Below are positions 24,001 through 36,900 of a stretch of 64,000 nucleotides of DNA, piece by piece. The first letter of the stretch is position 1; the number at the start of each line of letters is the position of its first letter. Position numbers and translations under genes: made by a program. This DNA comes from Zonotrichia leucophrys gambelii (lineage: Eukaryota > Chordata > Aves > Passeriformes > Passerellidae). The notes beneath the pieces were generated by a model. It ran no database searches. It worked only from the letters and a program-made list of their open reading frames with translations, and was not told the DNA's origin. The stretch spans positions 9,827,001-9,891,000 of the forward strand of contig NC_088186.1 in NCBI RefSeq assembly GCF_028769735.1. The letters run 5' to 3'.

Positions 24001-24800
24001 TCAGAAACTGCTGATGTCCCCTCACTCTGCAGAAGCAAAGGGAACAGGAAATAAAAACTGGAGCCTGAACTCCAAGGGGAAAAAATCCCAAAAGGGCGCT
24101 GGCTCCCAGCCCTTGAGAGCTAAGGTTGTGTTGTTGCTTGGCATCACAACTGAAGTCACCCAGTTCCAGGAATAGAGTTATTAAAGAACAACAGGAAATA
24201 CACAGCAGAAAAGCTGCAGCCCATCCAGCACGTTTGGGAAGGACTCCAGCCTGGTTCCCTGGGATGGGGAGCACCAAACCTGCTGGGTTCCTTCAGCCTC
24301 CCCCAGCTGAACCCCTGCAAAGCCAGGCCTGAGCACAGGGGCAGGGCACGGAGCAGGATCCCTGCTCGGGGGCCCCCCTGGGCTGTGTTTATCTCTGGGG
24401 CTTTTAGGGCATTGCAAAGGTAAGGGCAAAGATCCCTGTCCTTGGATTCCCAGCTCTGCACCAGCTCCACCTTTACAGCCTTGTAGGTGGGTCTGTATTG
24501 CTGCAACGGGAATTAGCACTAAAAATACAAATTAGAAGTTAATTATCTCATAACCCTCCACTTTTCACTCAAGCTTTTTGAATCCACCCAGCGTGTACCT
24601 GAGCTGGTTCTGAGCCAGGGGATGGTGGCAGTGAGCAGCCCAGTGAGCAGCCCACAGCCTCAGCGGCAGCTCAGTGACCCAGTGAGAAACATTCCCCAGG
24701 GAGAGCCCAACACATCCCTGCAGCCCTGGGAGGAGAGCGGGGAGCAGGGCAGGGGCTGTGCCCGAGGGGGAGGCTGGACAGAGGGGACAGAGCACGGCAG
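21100..24800. other. Intergenic stretch, no gene recognised
   Basis: Moderately GC-rich unique sequence follows the solo LTR. A 16-bp unit (ACGGACAGAGCCGGGC) is repeated three times near 21892-21942. Several open frames of 60-180 codons exist on both strands, but none shows a recognisable domain or splice structure. Genes that neighbour TPRN in mammals (TMEM203, SSNA1) were looked for by motif and not seen. Confidence 0.5.
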
Positions 24801-24814
24801 GGGCCACCCAGGAC

Positions 24815-25378
24815 ACGGGACCAGCACTGGGGACATGGGACCAGCACTGGGGACACGGGAGCAGCATTGGGGACACGGGACGAGCACTGGGGACACGGGA
24901 GCAGCACTGGGGACATGGGACCAGCACTGGGGACATGGGACCAGCACTGGGGACACAGGACCAGCACTGGGGACACAGGACCAGGACCAGCACCTGGGGA
25001 CATGGAGCCGCACTGGGGACATGAGACCAGCACCTGGGGACATGGAAGCAGCACCTGGGGACATGGGACCAGCACTGGGGACACGGGAGCAGCATTGGGG
25101 ACACAGGACCAGCACTGGGGACACGGGACCAGCACTGGGGACATGGGACCAGCACTGGGGAGAAGGGACTAGCACTGGGAACATGAGACCAGTACCTGGG
25201 GACATGGGAGCAGCACCTGGGGACACAGGACCAGCATTGGGGACAAGGGAGCAGCCCCTGGGGACATGAGACCAGCACTCAGGACATGGGACCAGTACTG
25301 GAAACACAGGATCATCACTCGGGACACGGGACCAGCACTGGGGACAAGGGACCAGCATTGGGGACACGGGACCAGCGC
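24815..25378. repeat. 21-bp GC-rich minisatellite
   Basis: About 26 imperfect copies of a 21-bp unit (GGGACCAGCACTGGGGACAC plus one base), with occasional one- to several-base changes. Because 21 is a multiple of three, long stop-free frames run through it on both strands. The resulting Gly/Thr/Asp/His or Cys/Pro/Ser peptides are by-products of the repeat, not evidence of a gene. Confidence 0.95.
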
Positions 25379-25449
25379 GTGGCTCCATCGGGTGCTTGGG
25401 GGTCTCTCAGCTCAGCAGTGCAGGTGGAGAGGCTCCTCCTGCTGAAGGT

Positions 25450-27400
25450 TTTCAGGACACTCGTGCTGTGATTATCCTCAGGCCACAGGGATGCTGGGAG
25501 AAGGAAGTTTGGAATGCCCAGAGAGCTGAGTAATTACCCCAATTCTCGGAACACAGGGCAACAACCCGTGATGGGTCTTATCTGTTCCTACCTATGTAAC
25601 TTTTATGGATACTCTCAAAGCAATACAATACTGTGAAAAAATTATTAGGTTGCATTAGTTCTTTAATATTTACTAAACATTTATGGAAAAAAGCAATGTA
25701 CTTTCTCCTCAGATGGATTCTTTACATTTAATGTCCACAATGTTTATTCCTTTCAGTCTTTACATTTCTCACACTGACTGGCAGTAAATTGGGCTGAAGT
25801 TATTTCTCAACCAAAGCTGCTGCTGGTTCCTGGTGCTCTTTGATAGATCATGCACTGCCCCAGCAGAGGTTATCTTACCATGAACTGTGCCCATGACACA
25901 GCAGGATCACCTGGAATAACAATGATCCCAATCAGGGTCAGGGCCCTTCACCCACCCATTTACACCCTCAGCTCCCACAGAGCAGATCATTACCAGGCTG
26001 ACTTGCCAGTAACAGTTTCCAGTTGACTTTGGCTTGTGTTTCCAGAATGAGGAGTAGAAAACACTTCCATGAAGATGCAGAAAGCCAGGGGTAGGCTGTA
26101 GTCAGTGGGACAAAATACAGGATCACAAAGTCTTTACAGATGATGTGGAAAATGGTATCAGTGCTCAATATCCCCTGGGAGGACACTGGGATCCTCGGGA
26201 AGGGCTGTCCCCAGCTCCAGGGACTGGCACAGCAAAACCCAGAGCACAGAGCAGCTCAGCTTGACCTGAGCTGAGCTTTACCTGAGCCCACCTGGCTCCC
26301 AGTTCCCTGGGAATGAGGGCACAGCCCAGCACAGCCCTGGAGGGCTCTGCCAGCAGGTGCCAGCTGGAAGGGCCCTGGAAGGGTTTCCTCACTCACACAG
26401 TAACACATCCTATGAATAATATCTGAGTGTGACTCAAACCAGCTTGTGAGAGGCTGAATGTTTACATTTAGACCAAGAGAGCAGAGCGAGCCTGGCATTC
26501 CACCTCCAGTGGGAATTAGAACGGGGCTGGGATTAAGGGCACGCTCCCAGATCCTGCCAGGCTGGCTGTTTACATCCAGCATTCTCCATTCCTTCAGCCA
26601 ACCCCAGTGGTGCTGCTGAGGGTGCAGAGCAGCCCTGTGCAGAGCTGGCAACAGGAGCTGCCAGCACAGGGCAGCAGCAGCAGCAGCAGCAGCAGCAGGG
26701 CTGTTTGTGGGGTGCTCTGGGCAGGGCTGACACCACATCCCAGCTCACTCTGCCCTGGGCAGAGCCTGGGGTGTCCATGGGAGCACCACTGGGAGCAGGA
26801 ACCCTGTGCTGAGCTCCAGGCAGCAAGCCCAGGCTGAGCAATGAATAAATTCCTGCCTGGAGCTTCCTGCACAGAGGCCAAGCCCCTGCACTGGCTCTGC
26901 TGGCTCCAGGGCTGGGAGCAGGTGGGATCCCACAGCAGAGTCCTCACACGGGCAGGATGAGCTGCCTGGGTACCTTCTGCAGTCAGATGTTTTGCTGGAG
27001 CTACAAGGATTTTTCTGCTTTTGTTTTTGTTTAACACAGGAAGGGATTACCTGGGAATTCATGTTTCCCAGCCCAGGCCTGGAGGTCAGCTGCAAAGGGA
27101 AGCTGGTGGCTGCAGCATGAGCAGAGGTGCAAAAAGCTTTATGTTTCTAGCTATTTCTATATTCCATGGGTAATTTGAATTTCCTTCCCAGCCACACAAG
27201 AGGAAAAGAGAAAAGCCTCTCTGCAAGTGCCACATGCACAGAGCCTGTGATGCCCCAGGCCTCTCCAGCTGGGTGAACATTCCCTGCAGGCACCAGAGAA
27301 CATCCTGGGGGCACTCCCAGCTCTGAGCAGGCTGAGCAGCAGGGCTGGGACAGCTGAGACCCCTCCTGCCCCCTCCTCTCCTGGAGTGACACTGCCAGCC
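25450..27400. other. Intergenic stretch with a CAG run
   Basis: No gene or dated mobile element is recognised. A perfect CAG run of about nine units lies near 26671-26698 and is not in any recognisable coding context. The part at about 25560-25900 is AT-rich. Confidence 0.5.
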
Positions 27401-27410
27401 CGGGCCATAG

Positions 27411-27626
27411 CACATTTATCACACTGATCAGGTAAATGTGATAACACATATATCACATTGATCAGGTAAATGTGATATAACACATTTATCACACTGAACA
27501 GGTAAATGTGGTAACACATTTATCACATTGATCAGGTAAATGTGATAACACATTTATCACACTGATCAGGTAAATGTGGTAACACATTTATCACACTGAT
27601 CAGGCAAATGTGATATAACACATTTA
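27411..27626. repeat. 34-36-bp tandem repeat with palindromic units
   Basis: Six copies of a unit of the form CACATTTATCACACTGATCA GGTAAATGTGATAA, some with an extra AT. Within each unit CACATTTA pairs with TAAATGTG around a loop containing the palindrome TGATCA, so every unit is a potential hairpin. It lies in the TPRN-NSMF intergenic region. Confidence 0.9.
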
Positions 27627-28149
27627 CCCAGGCATGGGCTGGGGGTCACATCCAGCACTGCCTCCAGCAAGGGCAGCACAAACCCCACCGTGGCTGGTGA
27701 GCAGCCAGGGCTGGCCCCCAGCTCAGCCACCTGGGTTCCATCTGCCTCTGTTCAAGTGTCCCAGGTGTCCCCACCCTGCTGCCCTGCTGAGGGCAGCTCC
27801 AGGCTCAGAGGAGCAGCTCAGAGCAGCAGCAGTTCCCTGCTGGGACGGGCAGGGGGATGGAGCTGCTCTTTGCTCAGCCCAGGCACAGGAACTGCCGGAG
27901 GCACAGGGCAGAACTGGTTTCAGACACGCCCCGAGAGCAGGGGTGAGAGCTGGAGTGGAATTGCAGATTGTCCCTGTGCCCAAGAGCCACAGGCACCCCA
28001 GGCAGGGCACTGGGAGAGCCCCAGAGCCTCCAGGGGATGCTGCAGGAGCACAGGGGGCCTTGGAGCTGTCCTGGCTGGGACCACGCTGGGCTCATCCCTT
28101 ACAGGCTGCTCTCACTGAGGAACTTCCAGGCTCTATTTTTACCTCTAAA

Positions 28150-30882
28150 TTTTAAAATAATTACTATTTTTATTTGCCTCTGCTAACCCCTTCCTTTCCC
28201 AGCAGCCACCTGAAAAACTCCACCAGTGAAAAAAGGGAATAAAGGTGTTTTCCTCTGTCATCAGTGGTTAACTCCAAGGATGCTGCTGCACACAGGACAT
28301 CAAACATCACAACTCTATTCCAGTCACAGCTCTGAGAGAATTTCATCTCTTTAGGCATATGAATGCTACAAAGGAAAAAATATGTTCATGTCATAAACAT
28401 CACAAGCTATGAGGAATATAGATCTTTGGAGGGAAATGCATTCACCAGTTGTCATATCCCATAAACTGCACCAGAACAGTCCATAGTGTCCATCCCAACA
28501 CAGAAATTACTGTACAATCTACCTTCTACTTTGCACCCCAAGTAGTACAAGTGGTCAGTGAGGATATACAACAATTCTACAGAGAAATCACTCAAGTGGA
28601 TACATAAATGGGCCCTTTGGGGGTTAAATAAGATTTTCAATAGTTGCACAATGCTACATTCATGCTACCAAGTTCACTGAATTGCGATTTGAGAAAGGAA
28701 GAACAGTTTGCCTGTCTCCAGTTAGGAGGTGAAAGGGTCAGAAAGGGAGAGAGTTTTGTGTCAGCATTTCAATCTTCCCACAGCCATTTCCTTCTCCAGA
28801 TAACATGACTTTGTGCTTTCAGTGCACCTCTGGCTCCCACCTCTCACGCAGAGCTGGTGGAAGCTCCAATATTAAACAAAATTGACATAAATTTGGGGTT
28901 CTTTTTCTTTTATATCTGGCACAATTTTCTTCCAAAAGCTACAGACTGGTGCCTGTTCTCCCCTTCACTGTAAGTCTGGCAAACCTGACTGAGTCCAGGG
29001 ATGAGACGTGGCCACCAAAGCTCCCAATAGCCCACACCTGTCTGTGAGGCTTTCAGTGACTTTAAATACCTCTCTCCACCCATTCCTCTCCTTACTGTAT
29101 GTACATTATTTCTTCAAAAGTTTTGCTATAAAACTGCTCTAAATGTAAAGGGTTCAGCAGTTCTAGCCAGGGGCCTGCTCCCCAAAATCACAACCACAGG
29201 GGGGAAGGAGGACTCTACAGATCAGAACACCAAGTTCTCTTTGTAAGTAATTAAAAGAAGATTTGTACATGTATTTTCCTTCACTTCACAATCAAGAAAT
29301 TTGAGATAGCAGGAAATCAGGAAAATAAAGTAATCCTTCCCTGTTCCTTCCTTTGCTTGTAAAAGAAATAACTTGTGTCACCTCCCAGAATTGCCAGTGA
29401 CCTACATAGACTCTAAGTCCTATTTGTCCTTTGAAAGGACAGCAGAATGTGAAAAAAGCCCCATTCCCAAAACCAAAAAAGCACCCCCATACCCAACCAA
29501 ACAAAAATAAATAGATTTCAAAAGTTACCATCAAATACCAAGTACAGACCTGAGCTCTCAGGCTGCCCTGACAGAGCTCAGGGTTTTCTCTGTCCTCCAC
29601 AGGGAGGGGCTGAGCAGCTCAGACCAAGAAACAGGTCAGGGAAAAGGGGTGGGTTCTGCACAAACAAGTGGCAATCAAGTGAACAAAGAGTCCAACTCAT
29701 GCTCCAGGCCTGTGCTGTGTCCCTCCAGAAGCATTTCTCCCAAATGCCTCAGAGCTCAGCCCCCTCTGAGGGGTCTCCACACAGGAGAGAGCTCCACTCC
29801 CAACACACAGCAAAACACTGGCATGAACAATTCATTACCATGGCTATTGATTTCTAATTCATTTTTATACCAAAGCGAGCCTGACAGAGGATTCCCAGCC
29901 AGGTCCCGTGTTTCTAACCTAAAGTAGTTCAGCAAAACTAAAGTTCCATAGTTTTGCAAGCAGCAAAGTAGAAAGTAATGAAGTTGTGGCTAACTGGAGG
30001 AGAACTACACATTGGTGAGAGCACGTACAGGTAGTGCAGCACAGCTACTCTGAAAGGAACCAAACCAATGCAGCAGACATGCAGGGTCTGCTAACTTATG
30101 TTAAAACCATGTTTGCTGGTGATTAAATATGTCTACAGAAGATATATTACCATTCTGAATATATTTTCAAGCAGACCAAAAATACCTCATCTATTGGTTA
30201 TGGTGTGTTATTTTTAACTAATTAAATATCAGGAGGGATTTTACCCCCTCCCTCGCTATAAAAATTGCACTTATTTTCTATTAAACAAAACAAACAAAAA
30301 AGAAGATTTCAATTCTATATCCCAGTATATATTCACATGGAAATGGGATCATCTTGCTCTAAGCTTGCAGGAGTAGGTGTAGCAGTCCTTGCTCTCCAGG
30401 ACTCCCAGCACAGAAAGTCCCACCAGGACAACCCCCTGCTCCCTCTGTGCTCTGGTGACTTCTTCACTGTAGTGCATGGGTTAATTGGGTTTGTGTTGTT
30501 TTTTTTTTTTTTTTGTAAGAAAACCTGAGCTTCAAAAGTCTTTAAAAGGACCTGGAATCAAATCTGGCCCATTCTGACCCAAAACAGCTCAGTTCTGCCA
30601 GGAACTCCATCCTGTCCTCGTTTCACACAGCTCCTCCTGAGGCCCCGGGGCTCGGACTGAGGCCAGCGAGGTGTCACCGTCATTGTCACCCCCGTCCCTG
30701 CAGTCTCTCCTGGCCCAGGAGCCTTTTCCTGCTTCCGAGGGCTCCTCCTTCCCTCCCTTTAGCGCTGCTGCCTCCTGTAGGGCTGTGAAGGGCTCCCCGT
30801 GCCAATAAAAAAGTCTCTCTGCAATAAAGCATGACTTCTTGGACACTGGTGATGAGCTTCCTCTTGCAAAGGCTTCTCCAGC
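28150..30882 (-). other. NSMF: Probable NSMF 3' UTR
   Basis: This 2.7-kb, mostly non-repetitive, A/T-leaning stretch follows the NSMF stop codon on the minus strand. The first canonical AATAAA on that strand is at 28174-28169; weaker TATAAA-type hexamers occur near 29870 and 28908, so shorter transcripts are possible. A poly(T) tract near 30499-30514 (plus strand) is the main low-complexity feature. The extent is inferred only from hexamers. Confidence 0.4.
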
Positions 30883-30980
30883 TCATAAAATGTCATCGTA
30901 ATCCAACAGTTTGGAGTGCTGGCGGGTCTTCCAGAGGCGGTAAAGGCGGAAGTCAAAGTAAGTCTCAATCATTTGCTTAC
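30883..30980 (-). CDS. NSMF: NSMF last coding exon (residues 448-479 and stop)
   Basis: The acceptor is CTCCTAG|GTAAGC; 98 nt. It encodes GKQMIETYFDFRLYRLWKTR and QHSKLLDYDDIL, then a TGA stop at 30885-30883. The exon itself begins GTAAGC, so a donor-like hexamer sits right at the acceptor junction. Confidence 0.95.
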
Positions 30981-33900
30981 CTAGGAGTGAAACCAGGCAG
31001 AGGGGTCACACCCTGAAAGGGGCACAGAGGGGTCACACCCTGAAAGGGGCACAGAGGGGTCACACCCTGAAAGGGGCACGAGGGAGAGGTGGCAGCACAC
31101 AGCAGCACAAACCCCCAGGTTTGTGACACATCCATGGCAAACGCTGACACTGGGCACGTGGAGGGGCCCGTGAGAGCCAAAGATCTTTTCAGATCTCCTC
31201 AACCATGAACAGCTCCCTGTAATCCCCTGGCAGGGTTTGTCCCTGGGGGCAGGAACTGAGCACAAAGTCTGTCTCCAGACTCTGAGCTCTCTGCTCTGAG
31301 GGCTGAGGGGAGCTGGGGGCTGGAGATGATCAGCCACAGCCTGCATGAGGCACAGGGACTTCAGGGGCTGTAAAACAAGAGCTAACTCTTGTAAAGAAAC
31401 ACTAAAAATAATTAACACTGAAAATTCCAATTTAAAAATACATATTTTTTTTAATAACCAGGCCATCCCTGTCCTGCTGCTGTCTGTGCTGCCAGCAATG
31501 AGCTCCCAGCACACACCAGTGCCAGCTGTGCCCCCCAGCCCCTCTGATTGAAGGGCAGCCAGGAGGTGCATTTGAAAACACAAGGGCAAACAACCCTGCA
31601 CTCAGACAGGGCTCAAGGAGGGGATTTTCACTTGTGAGGCCTGATTAAGATTAGTTTTAGATGACTTTGCAAAGGATTACAAGGGTACACTCTTAGCATG
31701 TCCCAGACTGATCAAGGGGATAAATTCAGACGTATTCTTCAGCCCAGCCTCCTGAAAGCTGAGCTGCTCTAATGCCTGCACACAGAACCCACTGCCTGGC
31801 CTGCTGAGCTGCCCACAAACCCAGGAATTTCCCTGCAAGCTGCTCCTGGACACATCCCAGCCTGTTTGCTCCTGTGCAGGCACCCCCTGTGTGCAGCTGA
31901 ACTGATCACGCACAGGGAACTGAACATGAACAGAGCCTGGGCTGCAGGGAGGTGTCCCTGCCCATGGATGGGCTGGAACTGGGGGAGCCTGAAGGTCCCT
32001 TCCAACCCAAACCAGTCTGTGACTCTGATTCTGGGAGCTCTGTGACTGATTCTGTGACTGATTCTGTGATTCTGTGAGTTCTGAGACTCTGTGAGCTCTG
32101 CACACTTGAGCACCAATGTGCTGAACTCCTGCACATTCCTGAGGGTGAAGGGGAGGCAAGAAAAACCCATCAGTGCTGAGACCAGAGCTGTGGGCAGCAG
32201 AGAAGTGCCTACAGCTGAATCCTGCATGGTTTTATTGGCCAAGAACTACAGCAAAGATAAAATAACATGGGTAAATTCAGAATCTGTCACTTGTGAAACT
32301 GCTCTGTGAATTACTGACACTGAACAGGAAAAATCCTGTAGAGCTTCTTGAAATATCTTGAGCTACAGAAAAAAAGGGAAAATGGCCAGCAGACTGAGCT
32401 GTAGAATGGCCCTGATGGGCCACATCCCCATTGTTTACTGACATAATTCCCTTGGTGCCAGTGGTTTGAGCTCTGGAGAAGAGACCCCAGCACACCTGGC
32501 TACAGAAAAGGTTCTGCTCCATGTGCATTTCCCTCACAGACTCCTCATGCCCTAATAATGATGGGATCTCCTACACCCAGCCTGGAAAGCTCTCTCCTCA
32601 TCTGCATTGCCAGGACCCTGGGAGAGGCCTCAGGCACAACAAACAGGGCATCTGAAATGTGAACAGATGCAGGAACTGCAAGGGGAAAGCCAGGGGCAGC
32701 AGCTGAGCTACACAAGGTGGTTACAAGCAAAACAAAGACCATGGCAGGACTTAAGGGAGTCAAAACTGCTTTTTCATGGAGATGCCCCCCAAAGGAGGCA
32801 GACTGGATAGCAAGGGGTGTCTGTGTGTCTTTGCACACGAAATTATTTACCTTGAGCTGATAGTTCAAGTGGAGACTCAAAGGCAACCCTATAAGGATTC
32901 ATTAAGTTTTTCAGATTCTGAAATAGCTGAAAGGAAAACATACCAGAGTTAAGAGCTGAAAACAGTGATGATCCTGAGCACCCAGAATTGCCCATCTTTG
33001 TTCTGGAAAACCTTCCACCCATGTCCTTTAAAACATCTATCTCACCAGTAAATAAACAAACCAAGTGCTTTGAACTGCTCCTCTCCTCAAAGGTTTCATT
33101 ATTTGTCCTGCACATCACTAATCCCTCCTCCCCTGCCCCACAATCCAGAGGGTTCTCCCACTCACAGCTCCCACAGACAGGCCAGCAGCACCTTCCCAGC
33201 CAGCACAAGAGGCAGGTTTGGAGCTCCCAGTGTGACATCCCAGGGCTGACCCACAGGCTCCTACCTTCTCCCCATTGGGGTTTCCAAGAACATAGCAGCC
33301 CATGATGTGGATGATATTTGGTTCAGGATTGACTTTACTCATCAGCCTGCTCAACCTCTTCCAGAAGCTGGAAAAAACAGAACACATCATTAAAAAAAAA
33401 CTTTTAAAAAAATCCCTCCTCATAGGCACGATTAATGCCAAGGATGTGTGTAACAGCACTCAGGCAGGGGCCAAGGTTTGTACCCTGGGCAGGAAACTAC
33501 TCAGGAAGGGCCATTGGAGCCCAGACAAGGAAGAACAGGAGCAGAGTCAGGGCCTGAGGAGCAGGTCCAAGTCATGTGGCAGAGAAGGAGGAGCAGCCCA
33601 CAGAGCCAAGGGAGCTCCAAGGTGAGGAGAAGGGAGCAGAGTCCCCCAGGAGTGCTCTGCAGTGACACTTTCACCAAGCATCCCCTCCAGCTTCCCCTCT
33701 CCCGTTTCTATCAACAACTGCCCTTTCTGAACACGAGGCTTATCAGTGCACTGGTTCATTTCCAGGCCATGAAATCAGCAGGAACAGCTGCAGAGATTGT
33801 TCTGAGTGAGACAATACAGCCCAGGCAGCTCCATGTCAGCCTGTGCTTGGTGCTGCTCACAGTGCAGTGACTGTGACATTTGGTGCCTGAGGGATGTGAA

Positions 33901-36900
33901 ACACAACCCCCTCCCCTGGGCAGAGGGCTGGAGCAACTTTGGGGGCTCTAAAGCCCAGAAATTCCTCCCTGGGTGCTCCAACCAGACTGCAGCCTCAGCT
34001 TCCCCCAGCACTGCCTCCCAGAACACACAGGCTGGATGGAGACATTCACTTCCAAGCTCCCCAACTTTCAGCTGTGTGTTCTCAGCTTTCTGCAGATCCC
34101 TGATTTATCAGCTTGGGAGCAGCTATGCCTGGGATGTGCTCAGAATCCTGGATGTGCACACGTGCTGGAGAATTCCACCGCCAGTGTTTGTGCCAGGGCA
34201 CGAGATTGCTGAGCAGATGTTGATTTTAATGCTCAGTTCTCATGCCAACACAAAGTTGTGTAGGAACAGGTTGGTGTACATCCTCCCCCCACAGCCAGGC
34301 ACTGTTAGCCAAGCAAGTTTGAGCCAGCACAAGCGAGTAGGCAGCAAAACAGGCAAAGCTTTACTCTCTGCAAGGAGCAGCAAAATTGCTCAGCACTCCC
34401 AGCTGAAGGCTGGCATGCTAGTGAAAAGCCTCCTCAGTAACAGACTGGACTTTGAGCAGGCTTTGCAGAGACAAATTCCATTTCCCCCTGGCCAGAGTCA
34501 GCTGTGGGGGAACACCCTGGATTTCTGCCACAGCCACAGCTTAGCAATGGTATCACAGCACCACAGGCTCGAGGTGCATGTTCTGATTTCTGGTCAGCAA
34601 GGCTGTTTTCAGTAGAAGAAATATCTTTTTATCCCTCCTTTTTGACAGTCTCTATGCACAGAGACACTAAACACATTTAAGAATAAATCTCCTGGTGACA
34701 GGGCTGCAGCACTCCAGGGATGAGCTCAGCTCTGCCACCTTTGCTGTCACCCTGAATGAGCTGTGAGCTGCTGTTCAGTGCCTCCTCAGCCTCCTCATCC
34801 CCTGACCAAGCCACCCCAGCTCCCTTCACTTCTCCTCCACCACGTGCTGCAAACATTGAGCAAATCCAGCAGAGAAACACCATGAACACAGCACAGCCAC
34901 TCACAGGATCAGATCTTCCTCCTTCTCCACTTTGGCGAAAGTGGCGACTTTGTTCTTTAACAAGTATAAGTGCCCGGGGCCTCCCTGCAAGAGACAGACA
35001 GACAGACAGATGGAAACCCCTTTGTACAGACCCTGGATGCGTTTCCTGTCCTGCCCAGCCATTCCCAGAAGTGCCACAAGGGAGCAGGGCAGCCCAGCAG
35101 TGCAGACACATCCACACACGGGCAGTGTGCTGGGGGCTGCATTCCCTGGTTTTTGCTGCTCCGTGCCCACATCACTCTAGAAAGGCACAAAAATAGGTTT
35201 AAAACGCCACTGTGGGTGGCTGGAGAGTAACAGGGAAGACAAGAAAGTCGCTGTCACTGGGGGATGCTGGGGGTGGGCAGAGGAGCAGCTGAGCACAGCA
35301 GGGGCTGCAGCAGGGCTGGCACTGCACAGGAGCTGCACTGGGGCAGCAGGAGCACGAACAGACTGACACAGCAGCAGCAACATCAACAGGCACAATCTCA
35401 GGTCAGTGTGCAGCAAAGCTGCTCCTCTGCAGCTCAGGGAGCTAAGTCAGGTCACCCTTCCCACTTCTCGTGGCACAGCTGCTGGGGAAGCCACAGCTGA
35501 CACAGGAACAGCAAACTTGGGAAGGAAATCCCCAGCACCCCCCAAATCCAGCAGGGCCTGGCCTGTCCCAGCCACAGCTCCAGCCTGACTCTGCTTCTGC
35601 ATCCTCTGGCTCCCAGCTGAGCCACAACCACTGTCACTGTCACACTGAAACTGGATGGAAACCATAACCATGACACTGCAAGTGCTTCTTCCTTCTCTGA
35701 AACCCTTTCTAGGTCAGTGCTGATGCTGGTTTGTTTGGGGTTCCTTGAGAGAATCAGCCCAGCTCCTGACTTGGCCTCACTAAATCAGATTTGATTTCCT
35801 GCTGTCTCAGCAACTTGGGATTGCTCCATGTCTGGGAAATGGGAAGTGAAAGCTGTGCCTTGGCAGTGACTTTAATGGAAGCTGACTTTGGAATATTGGT
35901 TCCTCTATGTCACTTTCCCCACAGAAAATGACAAATTTGTAACAAACCACCCAAGTGCTTAACAACTTTCATGTACCTGGCAAAATATCAGCATCTTCCA
36001 GATTTTGCAGCCTTTCCGATAAATGTTCAGCTTCTTCTCTATTTCCTCTGCAAAAAAAAAAAAAAAAAACCCCAACCAAACAAAACATGTTGGAAAAGAT
36101 GAACCATGGACAAAGGTCAAAATTAATCTCAATTCTTTACACTTAGTCCTGAGGGCAGGAAGCTGAGATGGGGGTGCTCAGAACATGCCAAGGATGCTGT
36201 GGGAGCAGGGAATGTCAGCAGGTGACAGAGAAAGGATGGAACAGCAGCAGACACTGCTCTGCAGTGACCACAGCTCTGGAGCAGCCCCAGCCCTCCTGGC
36301 CTCTGTCACTGCTCCCACTCCCCACCACAGGTACAATGAACAGGCAGCTGCTGCCCTGTGCCTCGGTTTCCCTGCTGCAGACCATGAGTTTAGCACACAA
36401 AACAGGTCCAAGTGAATGTTTATTGCTGCAGCCCATCCAAGAGCAGCCAGCTGGCTGTCAGGGGTCACTGGGGTGACAAAAACAACTCTCTGAGTGGCAG
36501 CTGAAGCACAGGGCAGCTAAGTGACTTAAATATTGATGGTTACATTTGCAATGGGCAGGAGATAGAAAAGGAGGCAACACTGACATACCCAGGATGTCAT
36601 CAAAGGTGGCGTGTTCATGGTCCTGGAAACCAAGAGAGAAGACATGTAAAGGCTCACTGTCACTCCACCAGCTCCCTAACAACCACACAATCCATTCCAA
36701 GGATGCTTTAAGAGCACATTTACACCAACTGATGGCTGCTGGTCACAGCACCAGTAACCCTCACCCCAAACCACATCTCAGCACAGAAGCTGACCAGTCC
36801 ATGAAGATCAAATCCACCCAAAGCTTGCAGCTGAAGCCTGCAGAGACACCCAAAGCACAGACTGTCCCTCAGATGCAGTCAACATCAGCAATGCCTGCTT

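Noticed and set aside
24565..25388. Several 200-240-codon Cys/Pro/Ser- or Gly/Asp/His-rich frames
   Set aside because: They are translations of the 21-bp minisatellite; period divisibility by three explains the lack of stops.
26671..26698. CAG run of about nine units as a polyglutamine tract
   Set aside because: It is not in any recognisable gene; frames through it have no supporting features.
19560..28150. Possible extra genes that flank TPRN in mammals (TMEM203, SSNA1)
   Set aside because: No reading frame with the membrane segments expected of TMEM203 or the coiled coil of SSNA1 was found on either strand.
33806..34615. Plus-strand 269-codon frame in an NSMF intron
   Set aside because: It begins with GTG, has no recognisable domain and shows no splice or promoter context. 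Long chance frames are expected in a window of this size.
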